Shown: positions 34,460 through 43,927, counted from the stretch's first letter. The stretch: 64,000 nt of DNA from an uncultured Christensenella sp. (GCA_910583995.1 CAJTYW010000002.1:1-64000); one strand, 5' to 3'. Translations and numbers: made by a program. Notes: generated by a model not told the origin, from the sequence alone.

Positions 34460-34686
34460 TTTGAAAGTAAATAACTGCAATTTAAATATTTAATTAAATG
34501 TAAATAATTTATTTAATATTACATAATAATGATTAATTACGATTGATTTATATAGCATTATGAATAATGATATATCAAAGTTAATAAAACTCTTAATCAA
34601 TTGTAATTTATTAGTGAAGATTTTCACTAAACTTTTAATTTAGACAAAAATTTTTTAACATAACTATCTAAAAGGAGGTAAAGAAG

Positions 34687-36354
34687 ATGGAAATGATTGA
34701 AAAAACATTAGGCAATATGCTTGATGACTTGGCAGCAAATTATCCTAATTCGGTAGCTATTAAATATACTACCAGAGAGTACCAAAAAACTTGGTCGGAA
34801 TTGAACGAAAGATGTAACGCGGTGGCAAAGGGTCTTCTTGCCTTAGGGATAGAGAAAGACGACAAAGTTGCTATTTGGGCGACAAATGTACCTGAGTGGT
34901 ATGAAATATTGTTTGGTTCAGCAAAAGTAGGTGCAGTACTTGTTACAGTAAACACTAACTATAAAGAATTTGAGCTTGAATATTTGCTAAAACAATCTGA
35001 TACAAAAATGCTTGTTATGATTGACGGCGTTAAAAATAATAGCTATGTTGATACAATTGACAAGTTATTGCCTGAGTTTAGAAACAGCAAATGTGGAGAA
35101 GTAGATAATGAAAAATTCCCTTTCTTGAAGAAAATTGTTTATTGTGGTGCTGAAAATTCTACTCCACGTGGATTTATGAATTTCGAAGATATAGTAAAAG
35201 CAGGCGTTAATGTGACTGACGAAGAGTTGCAAGCAAGAATGGATAGCCTAGACCCACACGAAGTTATCAATATGCAATATACAAGTGGTACAACAGGTTT
35301 TCCAAAAGGGGTAATGCTTACACACTACAATGTTATAAACAATGGTAAATCTATTGGTGACGGTATGAAATTTACTGATAAAGATAAATTGTTGATTACA
35401 GTACCTATGTTCCATTGCTTTGGTTTGGTGCTTGGCTTAATGTCTTGTATTACTCACGCAACAACAATGGTACCTGTAGAGTCATTTAGCCCTACAAAAG
35501 TTATGAATGCTATTACAGTGGAAAAATGTACTGCAGTACACGGCGTACCAACAATGTTTATTGCAATGCTTGAACACCCTGATTTTAATAAGTACGATTT
35601 TAGTAGTTTAAGAACAGGTATTATGGCAGGTAGTCCTTGTCCTATAAAAGTAATGCGTCAAGTTGTTGACAAAATGAATATGACAGAAATTACTATTGTA
35701 TTTGGACAAACCGAAGCATCACCAGGCTGTACTCAAACTACAACAGAAGATAGTTTGGAACTTAGAGTTAACACTGTAGGTAGAGTTTTTGAAGGCGTAG
35801 AAGCAAAAATCGTTGACCCAGTAACAGGCGAAGAGATGCCTGTAGGCGAGGCAGGCGAGTTTTGTGCAAGGGGCTATAATATTATGAAAGGATATTATAA
35901 AATGCCTGAAGCAACTGCGGAAGCAATTGATAAAGATGGCTGGCTTCATACAGGTGACTTGTGTACAGTTGACAAAGACGGATATTACAAAGTTGTTGGA
36001 AGAATTAAGGATATGATAATTCGTGGTGGCGAAAATATCTATCCAAAGGAAATAGAAGAGTTTTATTACACTCAACCTATTGTTAAAGATGTACAGGTTA
36101 TTGGCGTTCCATCTGAACAATATGGCGAAGAAGTTATGGCAGTAATTATTTTAAAAGAAGGCGAGAGTACTACTCCAGAAGAGTTAAGAGAGCTTGCTAA
36201 ATCACATCTTGCTAAACACAAAGTTCCAAGATATGTAAGGATAGTTGATTCTTTCCCTGTTACTGCAAGTGGTAAAATCCAAAAGTTTAAAATGCGTGAA
36301 GAAGCAATAGAATTGTTAAAACTTCAAAGTGCAGCTGAAATCGAAACAGCTTAA
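34687..36354 (+). CDS. AMP-forming acyl-CoA synthetase-like enzyme
   Basis: The 555-aa ANL-superfamily protein has the P-loop YTSGTTGFPKGVMLTH, the FGQTEASPG adenylate site, GWLHTGDL and the C-terminal catalytic Lys in SGKIQKFKMR. It activates a carboxylic acid, probably a fatty acid, to its AMP and CoA ester. AAAGGAGGT is a near-perfect Shine-Dalgarno. It heads a three-gene operon with a TIM-barrel isomerase and asnA (11- and 2-bp gaps); no beta-oxidation genes lie nearby. Confidence 0.88.
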   Translation: MEMIEKTLGNMLDDLAANYPNSVAIKYTTREYQKTWSELNERCNAVAKGLLALGIEKDDKVAIWATNVPEWYEILFGSAKVGAVLVTVNTNYKEFELEYLLKQSDTKMLVMIDGVKNNSYVDTIDKLLPEFRNSKCGEVDNEKFPFLKKIVYCGAENSTPRGFMNFEDIVKAGVNVTDEELQARMDSLDPHEVINMQYTSGTTGFPKGVMLTHYNVINNGKSIGDGMKFTDKDKLLITVPMFHCFGLVLGLMSCITHATTMVPVESFSPTKVMNAITVEKCTAVHGVPTMFIAMLEHPDFNKYDFSSLRTGIMAGSPCPIKVMRQVVDKMNMTEITIVFGQTEASPGCTQTTTEDSLELRVNTVGRVFEGVEAKIVDPVTGEEMPVGEAGEFCARGYNIMKGYYKMPEATAEAIDKDGWLHTGDLCTVDKDGYYKVVGRIKDMIIRGGENIYPKEIEEFYYTQPIVKDVQVIGVPSEQYGEEVMAVIILKEGESTTPEELRELAKSHLAKHKVPRYVRIVDSFPVTASGKIQKFKMREEAIELLKLQSAAEIETA

Positions 36355-36365
36355 GGAGGGAATAT

Positions 36366-37166
36366 ATGAAAATAGGTTTTTCTACTTTGGGTTGCCCTGA
36401 CTGGTCACTCAGTGAAATTTTGGCAACTGCAAAAGATTTAGGATATAATGGTGTGGAGATAAGGGGTATTGCAAATGAAATGTATGCTCCTACTATGAAA
36501 TGTTTTAGCTCAGAGCAAATGTCAAAAACTATTCAAAAATTAGGTAGTTTAGAGATACCAATTTTGACATCTAACGCTTGCATTGCAACAAAAAACAATA
36601 TTGAATCTAATGTAAAAGAAGCTATGGAATATATCGAGCTTGCAAGCAAAATTGGTGCAAAATATGTTCGTATTATGTGTACTAATAGAGCTATGCTTGA
36701 CGACGGCGACTATGATTTGGCATTGAGCTATTATAAAGAGCTTGCTAAATACGGCGAGAAGTTTTGCGTTACTCCACTTATGGAAACAAATGGTATGTTT
36801 TGCGATACAGCTTTGCTAAAGAAATTTATTGAAGAAAGCGGCGAGAAAAATGTCGGCGTTTTGTGGGATATTCATCACCCTTACAGATACGGAAGGGAAA
36901 CTATAGACGAGACTATTGCAAATATCGGAAAGTATGTAAAATACACTCATATCAAAGACTCTGTAAGAGAAAATGGTGCTACAGTTTACAAAATGCTTGG
37001 CAGTGGTGACCTTCCATTAAAAGCTGCAATAAAAGGTTTAAAATCAATTGGTTATGATGGATACATTACTTTGGAATGGGTAAAAAGGTGGCAACCTGAA
37101 CTAGCTGTTCCTGGTATTGTATTTGCAAGATATATAGACGATATTAAGAGTATATTAAAGGAGTAA
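36366..37166 (+). CDS. Sugar-phosphate isomerase/epimerase-like TIM-barrel protein
   Basis: The 266-aa AP-endonuclease-2/xylose-isomerase-like fold protein. Metal-ligand positions typical of the family are visible: PLMETNG (Glu), VLWDIHHP (Asp and His), THIKDS (His) and YITLEW (Glu). Substrate is unknown; hydroxypyruvate isomerase, inosose and tagatose-3-epimerase families share this pattern. AAGGAGG sits before the ATG. Confidence 0.75.
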   Translation: MKIGFSTLGCPDWSLSEILATAKDLGYNGVEIRGIANEMYAPTMKCFSSEQMSKTIQKLGSLEIPILTSNACIATKNNIESNVKEAMEYIELASKIGAKYVRIMCTNRAMLDDGDYDLALSYYKELAKYGEKFCVTPLMETNGMFCDTALLKKFIEESGEKNVGVLWDIHHPYRYGRETIDETIANIGKYVKYTHIKDSVRENGATVYKMLGSGDLPLKAAIKGLKSIGYDGYITLEWVKRWQPELAVPGIVFARYIDDIKSILKE

Positions 37167-37168
37167 TT

Positions 37169-38170
37169 ATGGAAAAAATTCCACAATCTTACATTTCTAA
37201 GTTAAATGTTAAAGATACAGAAAAAGCAATTGAACTATTACGCGATTATTTTCAGGATAAATTTTCTCAAAAAATGAATTTACATAGGGTAAGTGCCCCA
37301 TTATTTGTTAGGACAGACAGCGGACTTAACGATGGCTTGAGCGGTACAGAAAAGGCAGTGTCTTTTGATATTACTGCTATCCCTAACAGCAATTGCGAAA
37401 TAGTACATTCCCTTGCAAAATGGAAGAGAATGGCACTTGGTAAATATGGCTACAATGTAGGCGAAGGTATTTACACTAATATGAACGCTATAAGACGTCA
37501 GGAAGCTGTTTTGGATAACTTGCACAGCGTTTATGTCGACCAATGGGACTGGGAAAAAATTATTGTTAAAGAAAACAGAAACTTTGACTTTTTAAAATCT
37601 GTAGTTCGTGATATTTATTCCGTAATTTACGATACTGCTTGTTATATACAAAGTATTTATCCGCAAATTGAAAACAGACTTACAAAGGATATTCATTTTA
37701 TAACTTCAGAAGAGCTTTTAAACACTTATCCTAATATGACAACAAAAGAGCGTGAAAATGCTATAACAAAAAAATATGGTGCAGTGTTTATTATGCAAAT
37801 TGGTGAGAATTTGTCAAATGGTGAAGTCCACGATTTAAGAGCCCCTGACTATGACGATTGGAAACTAAATGGCGATATTATGGTTTGGTATCCAGAGCTT
37901 GATAAAGCAATTGAATTGTCATCTATGGGTATTCGTGTAGATAGTGATTCATTAAAATACCAACTTGCGGCAAAAGGTTTGGAGCCAACTTCAAATTATC
38001 ACAAAAATGTTATTGAAAACATTTATCCGCTTACTATTGGTGGTGGTATTGGTCAATCAAGATTATGCCAATTGTTGTTACATAAAGCTCATATTGGCGA
38101 AGTTCAAAGTTCTATTTGGGATAACGAGACAATAGCCGAGTGCGAAAGCAAAGGGGTAGTGCTACTTTAA
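37169..38170 (+). CDS. asnA: Aspartate-ammonia ligase
   Basis: Ammonia-dependent asparagine synthetase, a class-II-synthetase fold enzyme making asparagine from aspartate, ammonia and ATP. The 333-aa length and motifs (LNVKDTEKAI, FVRTDSGLNDGLSGTE, VHSLAKWKR, GLYTNMNAIR-like EGIYTNMNAIRR, YVDQWDWEK and GGGIGQSRLC) are characteristic. AAGGAG precedes the start. Last gene of its operon; a strong terminator follows. Confidence 0.95.
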   Translation: MEKIPQSYISKLNVKDTEKAIELLRDYFQDKFSQKMNLHRVSAPLFVRTDSGLNDGLSGTEKAVSFDITAIPNSNCEIVHSLAKWKRMALGKYGYNVGEGIYTNMNAIRRQEAVLDNLHSVYVDQWDWEKIIVKENRNFDFLKSVVRDIYSVIYDTACYIQSIYPQIENRLTKDIHFITSEELLNTYPNMTTKERENAITKKYGAVFIMQIGENLSNGEVHDLRAPDYDDWKLNGDIMVWYPELDKAIELSSMGIRVDSDSLKYQLAAKGLEPTSNYHKNVIENIYPLTIGGGIGQSRLCQLLLHKAHIGEVQSSIWDNETIAECESKGVVLL

Positions 38171-38210
38171 TAGTAATGCAATCTTGTAAAAATTAAATAA
38201 GCTAAACAAA

Positions 38211-38242
38211 AAATCTTGTAGGTTTTCTACAAGATTTTTTTA
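38211..38242. terminator. Terminator between asnA and the convergent XRE gene
   Basis: AAATCTTGTAG / CTACAAGATTT, 5-nt loop, T run on the plus strand and A-tract upstream; serves both directions. Confidence 0.85.
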
Positions 38243-38253
38243 TTATATATTGA

Positions 38254-38460
38254 TTATTTTATTTCTCTACCAATTAATTCATCAAGGGTAATACCATAGT
38301 AATCTGCAAGTTTAACACAAAAGTCAATACTTGGAATAGCTTTGCCATTCTCCCACCTACTAAGGTTTGAGTTTAGAATTCCAGTATCTCTTTCTAATTC
38401 TCTAATAGTTAAATTTCTAACTGTTCTGTGATATTTTAATTCTTCACCATAATTAATCAT
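38254..38460 (-). CDS. Small XRE-family (Cro/CI-type) repressor
   Basis: The 68-aa protein is one helix-turn-helix domain: YHRTVRNLTIRELERDTGI, then SNLSRWENGKAIPSIDFCVKLADYYGI, and ends LDELIGREIK. It is divergent from a promoter whose spacer contains a palindrome (38510-38525), the likely operator. Layout is like a phage or element immunity repressor, but no other phage genes lie beside it. Confidence 0.85.
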   Translation of the reverse strand: MINYGEELKYHRTVRNLTIRELERDTGILNSNLSRWENGKAIPSIDFCVKLADYYGITLDELIGREIK

Positions 38461-38503
38461 AATATTACCCTTTTTTATTTTAATACAAATATGTATATAT
38501 TAC

Positions 38504-38532
38504 TTGACTGCTGCAATTTTGCAGCGTATAAT
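38504..38532 (+). promoter_or_regulatory. Promoter with operator palindrome in its spacer
   Basis: TTGACT, 17-bp spacer, TATAAT. The spacer holds GCTGCAATTTTGCAGC (two 7-bp arms), well placed for repression by the divergent XRE protein. Confidence 0.75.
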
Positions 38533-38589
38533 AAATTGTGTACTAAAATAAAAAAAATATTAGTAAAAGTTCATTATTTATATAATTCA

Positions 38590-38740
38590 ATTAAATATTT
38601 ACATAAAAAATGCTTGCCTTCTTTGGAAATTCTTGCTAAATTATGTAAAGTTTTAAATTTGAATACCAACTATGTTTTTTGCCTTGACAAAAATGACACT
38701 ACAAAACAATTACAAATTAAAACTAATAATTTTACAGGAG
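38590..38740 (+). pseudogene. Possible remnant of a second XRE repressor
   Basis: The translated stretch CLPSLEILAKLCKVLNLNTNYVFCLDK closely resembles the last two helices of an XRE domain (PSLE-LAK-C--LN-S-DYLLGL). No start or DNA-binding helices remain, and the frame's only ATG lies upstream of the promoter. It occupies the leader of the Cys-rich genes. Confidence 0.4.
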
Positions 38741-38746
38741 ATAAAA

Positions 38747-39043
38747 ATGGAAAATGAGATTAAACTAAAGGAATGTTATAGGTGCAAATATTTTGACAAG
38801 TATTATGTAAAAGGTGTTAAGCAATTTGTTCCTACAAAATGTGGTTGGTGCAATGTAAGTTTGTCTAACAAAAATCTGCACGATGGCTGTAGATTTTTTG
38901 AGATTAGACCTAGAAAAAAAGTTTCAAAACTTATTGCAGCAGTTGCTTTAAGTAAATTGCTTACGGAAATAACAGAACTACATAACTTAATAAGGGAAGA
39001 GATTGACGAAAATAAGGAATTAGATATAAATGAGCAAGTGTAG
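38747..39043 (+). CDS. Small cysteine-rich protein 1 of the XRE island
   Basis: Start at 38747 with AGGAG upstream; the longer frame from 38672 is unlikely. The 98-aa protein has CYRCKYF, CGWCNVSL and DGCRFFE, a probable zinc or Fe-S site, then a helical C-terminal half (SKLIAAVALSKLLTEITELHNL). It overlaps the next gene by 14 nt and shares the Cys pattern with it, so the two are likely paralogues. Function unknown. Confidence 0.6.
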   Translation: MENEIKLKECYRCKYFDKYYVKGVKQFVPTKCGWCNVSLSNKNLHDGCRFFEIRPRKKVSKLIAAVALSKLLTEITELHNLIREEIDENKELDINEQV

Positions 39044-39257
39044 AGATTGTCATTACTGCAAAAAAACTTATAGGGATAGAATTAGTACTTTTCAAGCTCC
39101 TTTTCATTACTGCTTAGTGCAAGAAAAAATGGTAAAACTATCATATGGCTGCGAGCATTTTAAAACTAAAAAGATAGAATATGATTTGTCGGAAGAAAGG
39201 TTTGAAGAAATAAAAAATCAACTAAAATTTTTGTTGGAAGTTTATAAAGAAAAATAA
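39030..39257 (+). CDS. Small cysteine-rich protein 2 of the XRE island
   Basis: The 75-aa protein has CRDCHYCKKTY, HYCLVQEKMVKLSYGCEHF and a charged helix at the end. The C-x2-C ... C ... GCxxF order is like the preceding protein. Probable metal-binding; may work together with protein 1. Confidence 0.6.
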   Translation: MSKCRDCHYCKKTYRDRISTFQAPFHYCLVQEKMVKLSYGCEHFKTKKIEYDLSEERFEEIKNQLKFLLEVYKEK

Positions 39258-39275
39258 ATATAAATAAAAAAAAGA

Positions 39276-39308
39276 AAACTTGTTGCAACTGCAACAAGTT
39301 TGTTTTGT
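39276..39308 (+). terminator. Terminator of the Cys-rich gene pair
   Basis: AAACTTGTTGC / GCAACAAGTTT with a 4-nt loop and T-rich tail. Confidence 0.8.
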
Positions 39309-39330
39309 ACTATAAAGTATTAAATTTTAA

Positions 39331-40347
39331 TTATTCAAAAGTAATTGTAGTTTTGTAATAATTTGTTTTGCCTACGCTTGCTTTCATAATTTCAAGAATG
39401 TTTAAAAATGGGGTAGTGCTTTCTATTAAGCCGTCAGTTTTAACAATACCATTTGCAAGCATATTGATTGCTGAAGGAATATTTTCCATACCTTCGTGAA
39501 TACCAATAAATTCAAGATTTTTATTGAATACGGCTGTTATATCTGTTTTAATATTTTTACAAGTTATATCATAGCCGTATAAAGCGATTTTTCCTCCGTC
39601 TTTAACAAGAGTAATTTGGTCATCGATATTAGTATTAATATCTATATGACAAATTGCTTTATCCACCATTTTACCGCTTGTGATTTCAATAATTTTTTCC
39701 ATTTTTTCGCTATCGTTTACATTGATAGTGTAGTAAACGCCTAAGTTTGCTGCAACTTCCAATCTTTCGTCATTAGTGTCAACAATTATTGCAATTGCTT
39801 GATAATAAATAGCAATTTGAGCAATAATAATATTTTGATAGCTTGCACCTTGAAGAATAATATATTCGCCTTTTTCAATATTAAGTTTGTTAAGCACGGT
39901 AATTGCCATTGCAATATCTTCCACAAAAAGCACATCGTCATCTCTTATACCTTCTGGGATTTGATAAACGCTGTCAAGTGGCACATAAACATAATCGCCA
40001 AGGTAGCCGTTTGTGTTGTAGCTACGTATTTTTAACTCACCTTTGCTACTTGGTGCATAAGGGGATAGGAAAACTTTGCGACCTTGCTCCAAACCTGAAT
40101 CATAAGATTCACTAATATAAGCAACAGCAGAGCGGGAAGGGATAAGTGGATATTCAAAATCGCCTTTACCCAAAAAAGCCGCAATATCAAGGCAAGATAA
40201 ATTTGCTTTGATTAGTTTTGCTTTTACAAAATCTTTATCAGGAAGAACAGGCTCGTAATAAATATCACGTTCACCAATTTGCTCAGAGTTTTTGTTTGTA
40301 GTATAAAGTTTGTATTCTTTTGATTTAGTAAGTCGCCATTCTCTCAT
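39331..40347 (-). CDS. Medium-chain dehydrogenase/reductase (alcohol-dehydrogenase-like), divergent
   Basis: The 338-aa protein has the GroES-like plus Rossmann order of the MDR superfamily. The nucleotide loop reads ILQGASYQNIIIAQIA rather than GxGxxG, and the usual catalytic Cys and GHE zinc motif are not seen (PLIPSRSAVAYI in that place). The structural four-Cys loop is also absent. Possibly a zinc-free, quinone-oxidoreductase-like member. GAGGT precedes the start. Substrate unknown. Confidence 0.65.
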   Translation of the reverse strand: MREWRLTKSKEYKLYTTNKNSEQIGERDIYYEPVLPDKDFVKAKLIKANLSCLDIAAFLGKGDFEYPLIPSRSAVAYISESYDSGLEQGRKVFLSPYAPSSKGELKIRSYNTNGYLGDYVYVPLDSVYQIPEGIRDDDVLFVEDIAMAITVLNKLNIEKGEYIILQGASYQNIIIAQIAIYYQAIAIIVDTNDERLEVAANLGVYYTINVNDSEKMEKIIEITSGKMVDKAICHIDINTNIDDQITLVKDGGKIALYGYDITCKNIKTDITAVFNKNLEFIGIHEGMENIPSAINMLANGIVKTDGLIESTTPFLNILEIMKASVGKTNYYKTTITFE

Positions 40348-40504
40348 AAAAATACCTCACAAAATTATTTTAGCACATATTTAAATTAAATTCAAGTAAT
40401 TAGGCAAAATATTCTGAATTGCAACATTTTATGGCAATAATAATTAAAAATTAAGCCTATATATTAATTAAATTAAAATAACTTTAAAAAGTTGCTTAAT
40501 ATTC

Positions 40505-40533
40505 TTGACTAAGTTATAAAAATTGTATATAAT
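40505..40533 (+). promoter_or_regulatory. Promoter of rpmE
   Basis: TTGACT, 17-bp spacer, TATAAT; 32 bp before the start codon. Confidence 0.75.
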
Positions 40534-40565
40534 ACTAAAGTAAAATCATTTGTGAGGTGATAAAA

Positions 40566-40769
40566 ATGAAAGAGAGTATACATCCTAACTATCACGAAGT
40601 TACTGTAGAATGTGCTTGTGGCGAGAAATTCGTTACCGGTAGTACTATTTCCGGCGATGTAATTAAGGTAGATATTTGCAGCAAATGTCATCCATTCTTC
40701 ACTGGTAAACAAAAATTAGTAGATACTGGTGGTCGTGTTAATAAGTTTAAAAAGCGTTACAATATGTAA
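40566..40769 (+). CDS. rpmE: 50S ribosomal protein L31
   Basis: The 67-aa protein starts [11 protein letters not shown] at 40566, after GAGGTGAT; a GTG at 40557 overlaps the binding site. It is the zinc-binding (C+) form, with CACGEKF and CSKCHPFF. L31 sits at the central protuberance and bridges the two subunits. It precedes yqhQ-prmC and prfA, a conserved gene order in Bacillota. Confidence 0.95.
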   Translation: MKESIHPNYHEVTVECACGEKFVTGSTISGDVIKVDICSKCHPFFTGKQKLVDTGGRVNKFKKRYNM

Positions 40770-40781
40770 TAAACGACAATG

Positions 40782-40806
40782 GGTGCGATTTATCGCACCA
40801 TTTTTG
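40782..40806 (+). terminator. Terminator of rpmE
   Basis: GGTGCGA / TCGCACC with a 4-nt loop, then ATTTTTG. Confidence 0.85.
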
Positions 40807-40939
40807 TATATACTTAAATTAGTTTTGGTGCTTATTGCAATACAAAAACTTATTTTAGCCAAGGTGTTTTTTATAAATTAAAATACTTTTGTCTTGCTAA
40901 TTTAATATTAAATTGGCGTATTTGAGTGGGGTATATTTG

Positions 40940-42787
40940 ATGGAAAAGAAGAAATTTCGTTCCGCAATCGGCGGTCAAGCAGTTTTAGAAGGTGTTATGA
41001 TGCGTGGTGAGCGTAGTATGGCAACTGCTGTTCGTGACGAAAATGGAAACATTCAAGTTGAAAGTTCAAGATTTACTCCTGCATCACAAAAAAGCAAGTG
41101 GAAGAGATTACCTTTTATTAGGGGCGTTATTAATTTTGTAAATTCTATGATTATGGGTGTGCAAATTATTATGCGTTCGGGCGAAGTTTTTGAAGGGGAA
41201 GAGCAGCCTTCTAAGTTTGAAAACTGGTTTTCTAAAAAATTTAAAATCAATATTATGACTGTGATGATGTGGTTTGCGGTTATATTGGGTATAGCCCTTG
41301 CGATTGGTTTGTTTTTTGTTATCCCACATTTTTCTATAGAAGGTATAAGACTACTTGTGGAAAAAGTCGGGCATACGACAATGCCTGAGTTTTGTTATAA
41401 TTTGATAGAAGGCGTTATAAGAATTTTAATATTTGTAATTTATATTTTGCTTACAAGTATTATGAAAGAGATAAAAAGAGTTTATATGTATCACGGGGCG
41501 GAGCATAAGACAATTTCCTGCTTTGAGCGTGGATTAGAGCTAACTGTTGAAAATGTTCAAAAGCAATCTACAATACACGATAGATGTGGTACAACCTTTA
41601 TGTTTTTGGTTATGATAGTTAGCGTGGCATTATTTTCCATTGTTGGTATTGTGCCAAACAATATTGTTACAAGCAAAACTGGTGCAATGTTTATAAAGCT
41701 TTTAATCAAGCTTGCACTGCTACCTATAGTTGCGGGTATATCTTATGAAATATTAAAATTTCTTGCTAAATTTGATAACTGGTTTGTTAGAATTATTAAA
41801 GCTCCTGGTTTGTTATTGCAAAAAATCACTACCGCACAGCCTGACGATAGTATGGTGGAAGTTGCTATAACTGCTTTTAAAACAGTGCAACTTTTGGATA
41901 GTGATGATAGCGTGCCTACAACTAAGTTTAATACTAAAATTTTGATTGACAAAGCCAATGAAAGGCTGGATATTGCGTTGAAAATCGATACTGAAGGCAA
42001 TGCAGACAGAGAATGGATAATTGCAGAAGTGTTAAAAATAAACAGAAGCGAAGTACAAAATCTTAAATTTGTTTGGAGTAACGATTTTGCAAAAATGCTT
42101 GACTTTGCAATGATTAGGGGAACAGGAAAACCTTTACAACAAGTTTTTGGTTATACAGATTTTTACGGAATGAAAATTAATGTAAACAAAGATGTTTTAT
42201 GTCCAAGACCTGAAACGGAATATTTGGTGGAGCAAGTGTCAAAGCTTATTTCAGCAAATAACTATGAAAGTGTACTTGATTTGTGTACAGGTAGCGGTGC
42301 AATCGCACTTGTTATTAAAAGGGATAATCCTAGCGTTTTAGTTACTGCAAGCGATAAGGAAGAAAAAGCCTTAATGGTTGCAAAACAAAATGCTGAAGAA
42401 AATAATTTGCAAGTAGAATTTGTCTCAAGTGACCTATTTGAAAATATAAATGGTGAGTTTGATATTATAGTAAGCAATCCGCCTTATATTAAAAGTGATG
42501 TGATAAAAACACTTTCACCTGAAGTAAGATTTTTTGAACCGCTTACTGCTTTAGACGGCGGAGAAGATGGATTGTACTTTTATCGAAAAATAGTCAAAGG
42601 GGTAAAAAACCACTTGAAAATCGGGGGTATTTTGGCTTTTGAGATTGGTTATGACCAAAAAGATAGTGTAATTGATATAATAAAAAATTGTGAAGATTGC
42701 GTGTTTGACGATATAGTTTGCAAGCAAGATTTAGAAAATAATGACAGAATGATTTTTGCAAAACTTGTATCAAAAAATATTGATTAA
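40940..42787 (+). CDS. prmC: Fusion of YqhQ-like membrane protein (DUF1385) and release-factor methyltransferase PrmC
   Basis: Start at 40940 (MEKKKFRSAIGGQAV), after GTGGGG; a TTG at 40913 is less likely. The 615-aa protein has an N-terminal DUF1385 region (about 1-305) with IGGQAVLEGVMMRG, membrane segments and a MYHGAEHKTISCFE motif. A complete PrmC/HemK domain follows (about 320-615): CPRPETEYLVEQ, LDLCTGSGAIAL and the catalytic NPPY. PrmC methylates the GGQ glutamine of release factors, and prfA is the next gene. The two parts are separate genes in most Bacillota; here they are continuous in one frame with no stop. Confidence 0.88.
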   Translation: MEKKKFRSAIGGQAVLEGVMMRGERSMATAVRDENGNIQVESSRFTPASQKSKWKRLPFIRGVINFVNSMIMGVQIIMRSGEVFEGEEQPSKFENWFSKKFKINIMTVMMWFAVILGIALAIGLFFVIPHFSIEGIRLLVEKVGHTTMPEFCYNLIEGVIRILIFVIYILLTSIMKEIKRVYMYHGAEHKTISCFERGLELTVENVQKQSTIHDRCGTTFMFLVMIVSVALFSIVGIVPNNIVTSKTGAMFIKLLIKLALLPIVAGISYEILKFLAKFDNWFVRIIKAPGLLLQKITTAQPDDSMVEVAITAFKTVQLLDSDDSVPTTKFNTKILIDKANERLDIALKIDTEGNADREWIIAEVLKINRSEVQNLKFVWSNDFAKMLDFAMIRGTGKPLQQVFGYTDFYGMKINVNKDVLCPRPETEYLVEQVSKLISANNYESVLDLCTGSGAIALVIKRDNPSVLVTASDKEEKALMVAKQNAEENNLQVEFVSSDLFENINGEFDIIVSNPPYIKSDVIKTLSPEVRFFEPLTALDGGEDGLYFYRKIVKGVKNHLKIGGILAFEIGYDQKDSVIDIIKNCEDCVFDDIVCKQDLENNDRMIFAKLVSKNID

Positions 42788-42856
42788 TTTAAATAAATAC
42801 ATTTTTGCAAAAGTAAAATAAATGCTATAAAATAAATTAATTATCAGGCGGTAATT

Positions 42857-43927
42857 ATGTTTGAAAAATTACAAAAAATGCTCGAAAGATTTAAAGAGCT
42901 TGAAAATTTGATAGGCGATAGCAGCGTGATTGCAGACCAAGAAAGGTGGCAAAAACTTGTTAAAGAACATTCGGGATTGGAAAAGCCTGTTTCTTTGTAT
43001 CAGGAATATCTGAAAGTTTTGAGCGATATTGAAGAGTGTGAAGAAATCATTAATACTTACGATGATAAGGAAATGGTTGCACTTGCAAAAGATGAGCATA
43101 ACTTTGCTTTAAAAGAAAAAGAGAGATTAATAGGCGATTTAAAAGTTGCACTTTTACCAGTTGACCCTAATGACGATAAAAATGTTATTGTTGAAGTAAG
43201 ACCTGCTGCAGGCGGTGATGAATCTGCTTTGTTTGGGGCGGAATTAGTAAGAATGTATATGCGATTTGCTGAGCGTCAAAGATGGAAAATCAAAGAGCTT
43301 GATATGAATTACAATGAGCTTGGTGGCGTAAAAGAAGTTACATTTATGATAAGCGGTGTAGGTGCTTATAGTATGCTTAAGTTTGAAAGTGGCGTGCATA
43401 GAGTGCAACGAGTACCTGCAACTGAATCTCAAGGCAGAGTTCATACTTCAACTTGTACTGTTGCTGTTTTGCCTGAACAGCCTGAAGTAAATTTTGAAAT
43501 TTTGGATAAAGATATTAAGGTTGACACTTATCGCAGTAGTGGTGCAGGCGGTCAGCACGTTAATAAGACGGAGAGTGCTATTAGAATAACACATTTCCCA
43601 ACAGGAATAGTTGTTACTTGTCAAGATGAAAAATCACAAATTAAAAACAGGGAATCTGCTATGAAAGTGCTTAAATCAAGGCTTTATGACCACTATCAAA
43701 GTGCTATTAATAAAGAATATAGTGCAAACAGAAAACTGCAGGTAGGTAGTGGCGACAGGTCTGAAAGAATAAGGACTTACAACTTCCCACAAGGCAGAGT
43801 TACCGACCACAGAATTGGACTTACAGTGTACGCTTTGGAAGATTTTTTGGACGGCAATATATATGATATGATAACAGCGCTGCAACTGGAAAATCAAAAC
43901 GAACTACTTGCTGAAATGCAAAACTAA
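42857..43927 (+). CDS. prfA: Peptide chain release factor 1
   Basis: The 356-aa protein recognises UAA/UAG stop codons and triggers peptide release. It shows the stop-codon-recognition PAT tripeptide (RVPATESQGRVHTS), the GGQ motif in GAGGQHVNKTESAIR and a C-terminal coiled region. RF2 has SPF instead of PAT, so RF1 is firm. It follows prmC, whose product modifies the GGQ Gln. Confidence 0.95.
   Translation: MFEKLQKMLERFKELENLIGDSSVIADQERWQKLVKEHSGLEKPVSLYQEYLKVLSDIEECEEIINTYDDKEMVALAKDEHNFALKEKERLIGDLKVALLPVDPNDDKNVIVEVRPAAGGDESALFGAELVRMYMRFAERQRWKIKELDMNYNELGGVKEVTFMISGVGAYSMLKFESGVHRVQRVPATESQGRVHTSTCTVAVLPEQPEVNFEILDKDIKVDTYRSSGAGGQHVNKTESAIRITHFPTGIVVTCQDEKSQIKNRESAMKVLKSRLYDHYQSAINKEYSANRKLQVGSGDRSERIRTYNFPQGRVTDHRIGLTVYALEDFLDGNIYDMITALQLENQNELLAEMQN

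Noticed and set aside
34460..34686. Riboswitch before the acyl-CoA-synthetase operon
   Set aside because: The region is low-complexity AT-rich sequence with one small hairpin; no conserved aptamer motif was recognised.
38491..38757. 88-codon frame before the Cys-rich genes
   Set aside because: Its ATG lies upstream of the -35 box of the promoter that would express it, and it lacks a binding site. Only its middle part looks like an XRE remnant, listed as a pseudogene.
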